Assembly (NCBI GenBank): GCA_029448655.1
Contig: JACCLO010000016.1
Span: 186,001-250,000, forward strand
Source of the DNA: Wolfiporia cocos
Taxonomy: Eukaryota > Basidiomycota > Agaricomycetes > Polyporales > Phaeolaceae
Direction of reading: 5' to 3'
Length of the DNA: 64,000 bases
The stretch's first letter is position 1, and each line of letters begins with the position of its first letter. The notes beneath the pieces were generated by a model that saw only the letters and a program-made list of their open reading frames with translations, had not been told where the DNA came from and did not search any database. Of the stretch, positions 17,982-27,643 are shown piece after piece. The translations under genes were made by a program, and so were the position numbers.

Positions 17982-18600
17982 TAACACAAGATAACAACTT
18001 ACTGGTTATGCTTGAAGGTTTGCTGGTTAGGCGAAGGGTAGTAGCTGTTAAGCAGGATACGACACGAGTGTTACTCGATAGTATGAATGCAATGAATAGA
18101 ACTGAGGCAATAGCGCTCAGCAAGTCTAGTATATATACATGATAAATAAGACCCCTAACAGTCTTATTAGATAATACTGGTATCCGTATTCGTATGTACA
18201 AGTCCCCAGGTACCTAAGTACTTAGTAATATACGATAAATACATATGCCGATCAAAACCGGGGTATAGAAAGGCGGCGTAGGCTGCGCGAATGGCGTTTT
18301 GCGCTCTTGTCATTATAAAGACGGGGCGTGACCAAAGCCCGGTCCGCTGACGTTTATACGCTGACTGCTTCCGGACGTAACATCCGATTGGCTAGGACTA
18401 GACATGTGACTGATGGTAACTACTAGTGATAAGATAAGACCGTCGTTACGGGAGATAACGCGGCCATCATTCGGCACGTATGTAACCGTTAACTTATGAA
18501 CCGGATAAGCTAGTTATTGGTCTAGAAAGTCGTAGATAATTCGTAGAATTGCCGGAAAAATAGTAAGAAATATAGGGAAACTAGGAGAATTCTTGTGACA
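17982..18600 (-). repeat. 3' LTR of element B
   Basis: 619 bp, indistinguishable by eye from 27020-27638. Confidence 0.95.
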
Positions 18601-18613
18601 TTACCCCCCCCTT
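18601..18613 (-). promoter_or_regulatory. Polypurine tract of element B
   Basis: AAGGGGGGGGTAA in element orientation directly 5' of the 3' LTR. Confidence 0.75.
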
Positions 18614-18690
18614 AGATTTCAATGACCCCGTTGAGAGTAGAAGTTGTGCTAGAGCCCATTGAAGGGTTAGTCTTTACGATTTTTCCACTT

Positions 18691-21600
18691 TTATCGTCCT
18701 GTCGATCCAAATCCTTGTGTACCGCGCTTGGTTGGCTTGTTGAACTGCTCGTTGTAGGGCCCACTTCCATGTAGGTGAGGTCAAATTTCTTTTTCGAACT
18801 TCTCCTTGGTCATGGATTCCTGTATTTCGGGCGTGATCGCTACTTCGCAAATTAATTGCGCAATTCGGTCGCCTTTCTTTACTTGGTACGGGTCTCCAGT
18901 GAGGTTCATCAACATGACAAAGACTTCTCCGCGGTAGTCATGGTCTATTACACCTGCAAGGACGTCAATGCCCTTTTTTGCAAGTCCAGACCTTGGCGCT
19001 ATCCGACCGTATGTTCCATATGGAACTTTGATTCTAATGTCTGTGGGGACCGTAGCGGATTTCCATGAATTAATCAGGATATCCTGCGCGGCATATAGAT
19101 CGTAGCCGATCGCATCGGTTGTTCCCCTGGTCGGTAGTTTGCCATTGACTCCTACTTCGATTTCTAAGTCTTCGTTGAACTCAACGTCGGAATGTACCCA
19201 TTGCCCTGTAAAGGGGTCGCGCTTGTAGTACACTTTCGGTTGTGTAGGATCAACATCGTCTCGATATTGGGGCCAGTCATCAGGCCAGACACATGTGTCC
19301 GAATCCCAATCTGGTGAGTCAGGGTCGAAGACGGCTATTGTCTGCCGTGTTCCGCCGAGTCTAGTTGATCGGCGAAGGGGTTGATCTGGGTCGGTACTAA
19401 GGGCTGAATATTTTGCCTTGTACTCGTCCAGTATCTCCTTAGCGTTAGCCAAGTGTTCCTCGATTTCCCACGTGTCCTCCGCAGGTCCGGTGCCTTTCCA
19501 ATGGATAAGGTATTCCCACCGGCCGCGTCGGTTACGATGGTCGAGAATGGCTTCCACTTCCCATTCTTCCGGGTCTTCCATTTCCGTTGGCTTGTCAGCC
19601 GCAGGAGAATGACTTTTCTGACCTTCGATGGTTGATTCCTTGTACATGACCAGTTTTGAAGCATGGAACACAGGGTGGTAAGCCCTATATTGTGCGTCCA
19701 TGTACACCTTGAACGTTACCGGTCCCAGTTTTTCCGTGATTCGGAATGGGCCGATGTAGCGAGGGGCTAGACTTCTTTCGGTGTCTTGCCAACTTCGCAC
19801 GTCCACGAGTACTTTGTCGCCCACTTTGAAGGGGACAACTTGCTTCTTTTGGTCATAGTACCAGGACCATCTTTCGGCTGCAATTTTCATTGCCGCCTTA
19901 GCTTTTTCCTGTGCAGAGAACCGTGTGTTCGCAATTTCTACTAAGTCTTTGTTTCGACTTGGTTCGAAACTGCTTGGTCCTGCAATAGGGTGACGACCTA
20001 ATTCTACCAGGAACGGAGATTCCTTGGTAGTTTCGCTGGCTGCATTATTGTACGCAAATTCCGCTGTTGGCAGGAACTCCGACCAGTTATCTTTTTGGTA
20101 CGTGTTAATGTAGCACCGCAGATACTGTTCGAGTATTTGGTTTACTCGTTCGGTTTGTCCGTCTGCCTGCGGATGGTACGCAGTAGTCATCGACCTTTGA
20201 ATTCCCAGCAGGGTGCACCATTCACCAAATAATTTTGTGGCGAATTGTGTTCCTCTGTCCGATACTATGTGTTTCGGCAACCCATGTAAGGGATATACCT
20301 TTTGATAGAGTATCGTAGCTAGGTCTTTCGTTGAGAAGGTATTTTCTATTGGGAAAAATCTTGCTCTTTTGGTCAACCGATCCACTACGACCATGATTGC
20401 GTCATGCATTCCCGATGGGGGTAGCTGAGTAATCAGGTCTATTGTCACCACTTCCCACGGGCCTGACGGCACCGGTAAGGGTTGCAGGGGGCCGTACAGC
20501 TTCTGCGGGTGGTTCTTCATACGTTGGCATGTGTCACATCCGTCTACGTATTTTTTGACGTAAACGAACATTCCGGGCCACCAATAGTTGCGGCTTAGCA
20601 ATTCGTACGTTTTGTAGCGTCCGAAATGCCCAGCTGACTTGTGATCGTGATGGTACTCGACCACTTGCCGTCTGATATCCGCTGGTGTAGCTGGAACGTA
20701 GACTTTGCCTCTTCGGAGGAGTAACCCTCCTTCGTAGTTCCATTCTGATAGGTCTTTTTTGAATTCACGAGGGCCGGATGAGAGCAGCTCCTTGTAATCC
20801 TTTGTGACCTTGTCGTCTAGCAACGCTTTGCGAATCTCTCGGAGTATCGATTCATCTTCCGATTGTGGGGCAGCATGGGAGGTATCAAGAGCCATTGCCA
20901 TGTACTCTTGCTCGAACCACTCAGGCTTCAGAAGAACCTGGTCGCGATTATCGAGATCCACCCCCTCCTCATGGTCTGGCCGCCTGGACAGAGGATCCGC
21001 TGTTAGCATTGTTTTGCCAGGTTTGTGCTTCATTTGGAAGTTGAAGCGTGAGAGGTACAGTGCCCAACGGGCTTGTCGTCTCGTCAGTTTTTGCGCCGTT
21101 TTGAAATAGGTCAGGTTTAGATGATCCGACCATATCTCGAATTTTTCAGGGTGTCCCTCTAGGTAGTGTCGCCACTCCTCTAGAGCCCTGATGACTGCCA
21201 ACATTTCCTTGTCGTAGATCTCGTAGTTCCTTTCCGGGGCACTTAGCGATTTGCTATAGTACGCCATGGGGTGGAATTTTTTATCCGTAGGATCTAACTG
21301 AGATAGTACTGCTCCGGTAGCGAAGTCTGACGCATCTGTTTCTACGCGGAAAGGCTGATCGTGCGACGGAATTCGAAGCACGGGCGCTTTGGTAAATGCT
21401 TCCTTTTGGGTTTGGAAGGCATTTTCCTGCTCGGCGTCCCAATGCCAAGCTTCTGGCTTTTTGGTCAGCATGGTGAGTGGTTTGGCTATTTTTGAGAAGC
21501 CTTCTATGAATCGCCTGTAGAAGTTGGCGAATCCAAGGAAAGCTTGAACCTCTTTGACCTTTGTAGGTCTAGGCCAGTCCTGAACTCCGGCGTACTTCTT

Positions 21601-23121
21601 CGGATCCATCATGATGTTGCCATCGGAAATGATCATTCCTAGGTATTCGATGGAAGATTGTTCGAAGAAGCACTTTTCGGGCTTCGCATACCAGTCCAAG
21701 TCCTTCAGGGTTTGGAGAACCCCTTTGGTAAGTCGCCGATGTTCCTCCATATCATTCCCGAAAATCAAGATGTCGTCTAGGTAGACAACCACCTTGCCGG
21801 TCCGAATGAACGGTGCGAGGATAGAATTCATCATCGCTTGGAACGTTGCGGGGGCGTTGCAGAAACCGAAATACATTACCATTGCCTCGTATAGTCCACG
21901 GTGTGTGATAAACGCCGTCTTCCATTCATCACCTTCCTTGATGCGGACATTGTTATATCCCCATCTAAGGTCAATTTTGGTGAAGATGGTCGCATGGGAC
22001 AATTGATCGATGAGGTCATCGATCCAAGGTATCGGATAACGATTTTTCACGGTTATTTCGTTTAGCCTCCTGTAATCAACAACCATCCGCAGTCCTCCAT
22101 CCTTTTTGTGGACGAAGAAGACCGGGGATGCCATTGGACTTTTGGACGGTCGAATGTAACCCTTCCGTAGTTCGGTGTCTATCCACTCATCCAAGCTATT
22201 ACGCTCTTGGGGAGACATTTTGTATGGTTTTACCGGGGGAGGAAGCTGCGCATCTGGTTCAAGCACTATGGCGTGATCCCAGGGCTTCCGTTCTGGCATC
22301 CTCTCTGACGCCTTTTGTGAGAACACCGTTGGCCCATACTCTTGGTATTGTTCGGGCACTAACGATCGCCATTTTTCAATGTCAATCGGGGGTGTGTTTT
22401 CCTCACGGTCGTCTGCTTCGTCGAGGTCTTTGTCAAGTACCTCGGCTACCAACTGTGTCAGCAGGTTCATTTCCTCATCGTCAAGGGTTGCCACCCAAGC
22501 AATCAAAGGATTTTCGGGGTCCTCCTCTCCTAATATGTCCACGGGAGTGTCCCAAATCGAATTTACTTCGATGATTTCCTTTTCTGGGAGTTCAACTGAT
22601 TCCTCCTCAGAAGGGCGGTTACCCTTTTTTCTGGCGTAGGGTTGGTCGTGTGTACAGCGTGCATATTCCATTTCTCCTTTCCTCCAATCAAAGGTAGGAT
22701 TGTGGAGACGCAACCAGTCATAGCCAAGGATTAGGTCTGGTTCTAGGTGCATGACCGTCAGACCTATTTTTTCCTTGTGTGTGCCATGTTGCATGAATGC
22801 CTTTACTGATTGCGTTAAGCGGCCGGCGACGTTCTCTGTTCCGTCTGCGTTTGTAACCGTAATAGGAAACGCTAATTTGTCGGTGACCAGCTTATGTTTA
22901 TCGACCAATCGTTGTGATATGACCGATATGGTTGCACCGCTGTCGATTAAAGCCAGAGCCTGCACTTTTTGCCCATATACCCAGAGTGTTACTTCGACAC
23001 GAAAAGATCGAGCGAAGTCGCGCGCATCGTTGCCAAAAATATGATACATTGACTCGAATACACTCTTTACAGCGGGTAGGGGACTAAAATTACACGGGAG
23101 CACAAGTGGGCAGGTCATCAC
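18691..23121 (-). CDS. Element B Pol polyprotein, dUTPase split by TGA
   Basis: 1,446 codons to a TGA at 18781-18783, then 29 more in-frame codons to TAA at 18691. Domains: protease (LIDSGAT near residue 60), RT (YLDD near 447), RNase H (ETDASDFATG), integrase zinc finger and core (SDRGTQF, TERVNQ), chromodomain (EEWEVEAILDHRN ... EDTWEIEEHLANA) and dUTPase. dUTPase motifs 1-4 (IGYDLYAA, APRSGLA, GVIDHDYRGEV, GDRIAQL) precede the TGA. Motif 5 (RGTQGFGSTG) lies after it in the same frame, so the annotated Pol would lack the loop closing the dUTPase site. The frame is -1 to gag and open back to 23136-23142. Confidence 0.9.
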
Positions 23122-25406
23122 ATGTGCTCGGTGGGAAAACCCGAGGCAGAGCTTCCGTAGATGCCCAGGGTGTTTGCGGAATCGGCTATCCGCTTGCGAA
23201 GCCAGGGCAGATGTGTCCTGATGGAGTCGCCCGACGGTGTAGGCGCAGTCGAAGTCGAACCAGTTGACTGGGTCTGGACGGGGCTGGTGCTTTCAGCCGT
23301 TCGCACCGAGCTCCCGCTTTGCTCCTCATCGCTGATGCGCGTAGTGGGGGCCAGAGGAACCACCTCTGGTTGTTTCGGAACGTTGGTCCGGATGGTCCCT
23401 ACGGTGGCTTGGGGGGACTCATCTTCGTCGTCAGTCACCAGTTCCTGGGTGCTGACAACTCAGACCTTGTATTTTTTCTTCGGGTCCAGTTTCTTTTGGC
23501 CCGACTGTTGCGTTCCGCTCGACGAGCCTGTCGGCTTCGTCGTTCCGCTTCCACTACTGGCCGGCTTGGCTTCCTTCGGCTTGTTCTTAGGGTTCTCAGG
23601 ACAGTCGCCCCATTTGTGTTGTCCAGGGTGCTTGCAACAGTCCTTCCCGTAAGATCCGGTTTCCTTTGCCTTGCCTTTGCCTTTGTCATCAGCCTTGGCA
23701 GGCTTCGACGTAGCTTTGTCGGCGGTCTTGCCAGACCCCGACGACTCCTTCCTTTTTTCTTCCTCAAAGATTTTGCCTTTGAGCTTATCCGGGTATTGCC
23801 TCTTGTAGAGGTCAATGGCCATATCGAGGTAAACCTCCCAGTCGGTCGGCATTGTAAAGCCGGGTACCAATTCCAGAGTAGCGAGGGTTTCTCGCACTTT
23901 TTCCGGGAGGATCCGTTTGATGTGACTGAACAATGTTTTATTGTCAGTCTCGGCCAGGCGAGCCAGGGTCCTGAGCTTTTGTGCCCAAGAGAAGAAGTCC
24001 GATTGGAGCTTCTTTTTCCCTTCATCTCCGAAGTACCCTTCAATCTCCTTTTCGGCAATCTCCTTGTCCGTCTTCTTGCCGTACACCTTCTCGATCGTTT
24101 CCGCAAACGTTTTCCAGGTGTGCCCCGAGGTTTGTCCAGCGGCAATTTTATCTACTACCGGCGACATGTATTGGTAGGCCTCGCCCGTAAGCCGTAGCAG
24201 GGCTTGGCGGACCTTGTCTTCCTCGAGGGTCACCTTGGCGTCCGCGAAATACATGCCCATTTTTTGGATCCATTCTTTCGACGAGATGGAGTCCTTAGGG
24301 CCCGAGAATTTGGGCGGCTGAGTCGGTTTGGTCTGTTGGAAGTTGACCGTTGTGGCTGCTGCTGGCGCGGCTGCCGGTGCGTTTTTTAGAGCGGTTAACT
24401 CCGCTTCGAGTTTGTCAATTCTATTAATTAGTGCCGTGACCTGGGCACCGCTGGGTCCCGCGGTTGGGACTGCCGGACGCTTTTGCAGTACTGCGATATC
24501 TTTTTCTATTCGGACGAACCGATTTTTGGAAAGGGTGTCCAATTGTTGCCGCAAACTCTCCGCTTCCTCTAGTGCTTCGATTCTATTTTGAAGCACCTGG
24601 TTGTGACTCCGAATCTGGTTGGTCTTGTTCCAGACCATTTCCAGATCCGTGTCCACCCGGCCTTTGTAAGCCGCGAGGTTGCTGTAGAGGTGGTTTTTGG
24701 CCTGGTACAGCGCCTCTCTGTAAGCTTCCTTTCCCACCTGCAGAACTTCGTCTGAGGCGGCCACTTCCAGAGTGCGCTGCAGCCTTCCCATCAATTCGTT
24801 CTCGCTCCTTTCCGGCTGCGCGACGATTTCCAGAGTCCTCCTTTCATAGGAGGGGAGGAGATCGGGGAGCGTCCCAAATAGGGGCTCCGTGTTGATCGTT
24901 TCCTCCGGTCGTGGAGTCTCGCTGCCTTCAGGGGTGACGACTGCGCGGCGTGCGGGTGTTTCCGGGTTGAAGAGCCTGGCGGCTCTCGTGCGTGGCGACT
25001 CCTCTTCCGAGTACCAGTGGACGTCACCGTACAGGACTATGAGGTCCGACAGGGGGATGGCGGTACAGTAGTTGTCCCACCTCCACCACGAGATGTGGTT
25101 CCTAGTCGAATCTTCCCCGTAGTACTTGATGTACGCTGTATGGTTTACATTCAGGAAGGGGCGCACATGCGCCGGAATTGAGTTGAAGGAGGTGACACTC
25201 CCCCTAACTCTGATGCCGAATACGACTCGCAGGTAGTCCATCAAGCAGGTTTGCTCTCCGGGCCACGCGTGCTTGCCGACGGCGGGGCGGTAGGCCGTAG
25301 CCACCTTGTGGGTGTTGTACAAAGCGCCTTGGACGATTGTGTAAGACACCATTGCTGGACAGTATTTGTCAGCTTGAGCTATTTTCTTCCTTAAACGATA
25401 ATTCAA
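23118..25406 (-). CDS. Element B Gag (one in-frame TGA)
   Basis: 648 codons to TGA at 23460-23462, then open for another 113 codons to TGA at 23118, ending ...PTEHM. Element A Gag aligns through this point (FVRIIERYETDEED versus KYKV-stop-VVSTQELVTDDED), with Arg at the stop position, so CGA to TGA is likely. There are coiled-coil stretches, a capsid-like domain (EWIQKMGMYF ... YLDMAIDLYKRQYP) and a Cys/His patch CCKHPGQHKWGDC resembling a variant zinc knuckle. The start may be MVSYTIVQ rather than the first ATG. Confidence 0.82.
23136..23142 (-). promoter_or_regulatory. Putative -1 frameshift heptamer (GGGTTTT), element B
   Basis: G GGT TTT in gag phase, six codons before the gag stop. This is a canonical X-XXY-YYZ slippery site. 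The -1 frame (GGG TTT TCC) leads openly into pol. Confidence 0.65.
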
Positions 25407-25503
25407 GAAAAAGTGCTTTTTCAGGACTTAAGTGCCTTTTCAGGACTTTTCGCAATCAATGCCATGCACCAAAAAAAAATGCCTTTTCAGGACTTTCTAT
25501 CTA

Positions 25504-26319
25504 CTACAACTGGGGTTTGCCAAGGTCGAAGTTGAGACTGCTATGTACTAAATGTGTTTTTAGGTACGTAACGTGCTGTTTCACGTCTAGGTCTCCAAAA
25601 ACGTGCTCCACCCTCCTGAGATATTTTTCAAGGCGGCGGAGATCTTTGTTCTTCATGGAGTCCTGACGGACCCTTTGCTCCAGGTGTGTGGAGAGATCGT
25701 CGAAGTCGGTGATGAGGGTGGTGAATTTTGCTATGATGGGGGCCGTGGTGGTTGCGTCGGGAACCTTCCATAGCCGGAAAAGGTTCTTGTGGGCGGCGTT
25801 CATCTGTTTGTTGACGTCCAAAAACCAATCCCACTTTTTCTCCGTGCAGTGGACGTCCCTGGGGTTCGGAAGACCCCGCTTTTCGACCCACTCGGCCGGC
25901 ATCCTAAGCTCCTCCACTCTCTCCAACAGTGACTTCTTTGGGGGCTGGATTCGCTCCCGAAGACTCCTCACCCTTCTCTCATCCTCAACCCTCTTCCTGG
26001 CTGCCTCGGCGATTAGCTGATCCAGCGATTGTTTCTGGATCCGAGCCTCGAGCTTCTCCTTTTGTCGGAGAAGCTTGTCGAGCTTCTTCCGCCTGATGTC
26101 GTCGAGGGCGGCCTCGTGGTTGACCCTTCGGATCTCCTCCGGGTCAGGGTTCGGCTTCCTGTAGAAGACGTCTTTGCCCTTTCGGGACTTTCCTCGCTTT
26201 GGGGTCGTGACCGCGGAGATGCGGTCTTTGAGCGATTTAGAGGAGGCAATATGCCATTCCTCGCGCTCCCCCGTAGCGGCGTTTCTCGGAGTAACCGTGA
26301 AACGTGGTGCTTTCGGCAT
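25504..26319 (-). CDS. Element B ORF1, conserved protein upstream of gag
   Basis: 271 residues, MPKAPRFTV ... LGKPQL, not recognised. Lys/Arg-rich N-terminal half, a long charged predicted coiled coil (RQKEKLEARIQKQSLDQLI), then a C-terminal helical domain. It shares PAEW-x-E-KR and PRD-x-H-CTEKKWDW with element A ORF1 at the same relative place. The gap to gag is 98 nt. No enzymatic motif is visible. Confidence 0.75.
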   Translation of the reverse strand: MPKAPRFTVTPRNAATGEREEWHIASSKSLKDRISAVTTPKRGKSRKGKDVFYRKPNPDPEEIRRVNHEAALDDIRRKKLDKLLRQKEKLEARIQKQSLDQLIAEAARKRVEDERRVRSLRERIQPPKKSLLERVEELRMPAEWVEKRGLPNPRDVHCTEKKWDWFLDVNKQMNAAHKNLFRLWKVPDATTTAPIIAKFTTLITDFDDLSTHLEQRVRQDSMKNKDLRRLEKYLRRVEHVFGDLDVKQHVTYLKTHLVHSSLNFDLGKPQL

Positions 26320-27006
26320 GACTACGTAAAAGAAGTATTTAAGTAAGCTATTCTAGTGGAAATCACGCGGTCTTCTGTCGGGGCTTATCGTCGCTTCTTG
26401 ATGTGTCGTGCGCTTATCCTCCGGCGTCAATGGGCGCTCCGCCCTCGACCGGAGTTAGTGTCGGCGACTGGATTGCGTCTCTCTCACGCTACCAGGTGGG
26501 GGATACAGCAGGTCGTCTTCCCTTGACGCCTGGGAATGCAGGATTTGGGGTATTACACCCCGCATGTGCCCACGCCTCACTCCAGTTAGGTGGCTGCCAG
26601 TGTTTAAACCAAACCCATGCCCTGAGGGACTTAGAGGGCGCCAAGGCCAGAACTCCATCGTTCTGAAGCCGTATCGGCAGCGGTTCTAGGCAGGGCAACT
26701 CGTGCCCACCATCCCAACTCTGAATAGAGTGGCCCCTGTACGCCTGGGGATAGGCGAGAAGGTCGTCTCCGGCCCGGTCAAGACGTTACACCGTTGCCAT
26801 CGATTCCCAACATATGGAGAAAGGCTTGTCAGCCAGTCCCCGGTTCCGCTTAAGCCTACGGTCCGGCTATTTGCCCGAAGGCGGTGATCCCCCAGAGCCC
26901 ACTAAGGATACCCTGCTGCCTGTCGGCGAGCGGGGGTGCGCAGACGGCGACGAAAACCCCTAAAGGAAAAAATCCCAGACCCTCAAAGAGGGCGGGGGCG
27001 AAAGCA
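26320..27006 (-). other. 5' leader of element B
   Basis: About 690 nt between PBS and ORF1 without a supported gene. GGTATTACACCC is shared with the element A leader. Confidence 0.4.
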
Positions 27007-27018
27007 AGTTCTATTCAT
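27007..27018 (-). promoter_or_regulatory. Self-complementary primer-binding site of element B
   Basis: ATGAATAGAACT in element orientation, one base from the 5' LTR, is complementary over 12 nt to the LTR block at 27130-27141. That block lies 34 nt after the TATA box. Confidence 0.75.
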
Positions 27019-27019
27019 A

Positions 27020-27638
27020 TAACACAAGATAACAACTTACTGGTTATGCTTGAAGGTTTGCTGGTTAGGCGAAGGGTAGTAGCTGTTAAGCAGGATACGA
27101 CACGAGTGTTACTCGATAGTATGAATGCAATGAATAGAACTGAGGCAATAGCGCTCAGCAAGTCTAGTATATATACATGATAAATAAGACCCCTAACAGT
27201 CTTATTAGATAATACTGGTATCCGTATTCGTATGTACAAGTCCCCAGGTACCTAAGTACTTAGTAATATACGATAAATACATATGCCGATCAAAACCGGG
27301 GTATAGAAAGGCGGCGTAGGCTGCGCGAATGGCGTTTTGCGCTCTTGTCATTATAAAGACGGGGCGTGACCAAAGCCCGGTCCGCTGACGTTTATACGCT
27401 GACTGCTTCCGGACGTAACATCCGATTGGCTAGGACTAGACATGTGACTGATGGTAACTACTAGTGATAAGATAAGACCGTCGTTACGGGAGATAACGCG
27501 GCCATCATTCGGCACGTATGTAACCGTTAACTTATGAACCGGATAAGCTAGTTATTGGTCTAGAAAGTCGTAGATAATTCGTAGAATTGCCGGAAAAATA
27601 GTAAGAAATATAGGGAAACTAGGAGAATTCTTGTGACA
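27020..27638 (-). repeat. 5' LTR of element B
   Basis: 619 bp, same as 17982-18600. U3 is inferred as 27638-27142. It includes GATAAGATAAG at about 27466-27476, a GATA motif pair like that of the element A LTR. Confidence 0.95.
27168..27175 (-). promoter_or_regulatory. TATA box of the element B LTR
   Basis: TATATATA in element orientation, 34 nt before the predicted RNA start at 27141. Confidence 0.65.
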
Positions 27639-27643
27639 GGAAT

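Larger units (their letters stand above)
17982..27638 (-). mobile_element. Element B: full-length Ty3/gypsy chromovirus, sister of element A
   Basis: 9,657 bp with 619-bp LTRs that look identical by eye, flanked by GGAAT (17977-17981 and 27639-27643). LTR termini in element orientation are TGTCACAAG and CTTGTGTTA. The layout equals element A: PBS, leader, ORF1, gag, pol ending in dUTPase, polypurine tract. Despite identical LTRs it carries two in-frame TGA codons (23460 in gag, 18781 in dUTPase). It is nested in pol of C, so it is younger than C. Confidence 0.95.

Noticed and set aside
17012..18142. Protease-dUTPase frame apparently extending to 18142
   Set aside because: The last 53 codons run into the element B LTR; the true frame leaves at 17981 and resumes at 27644.
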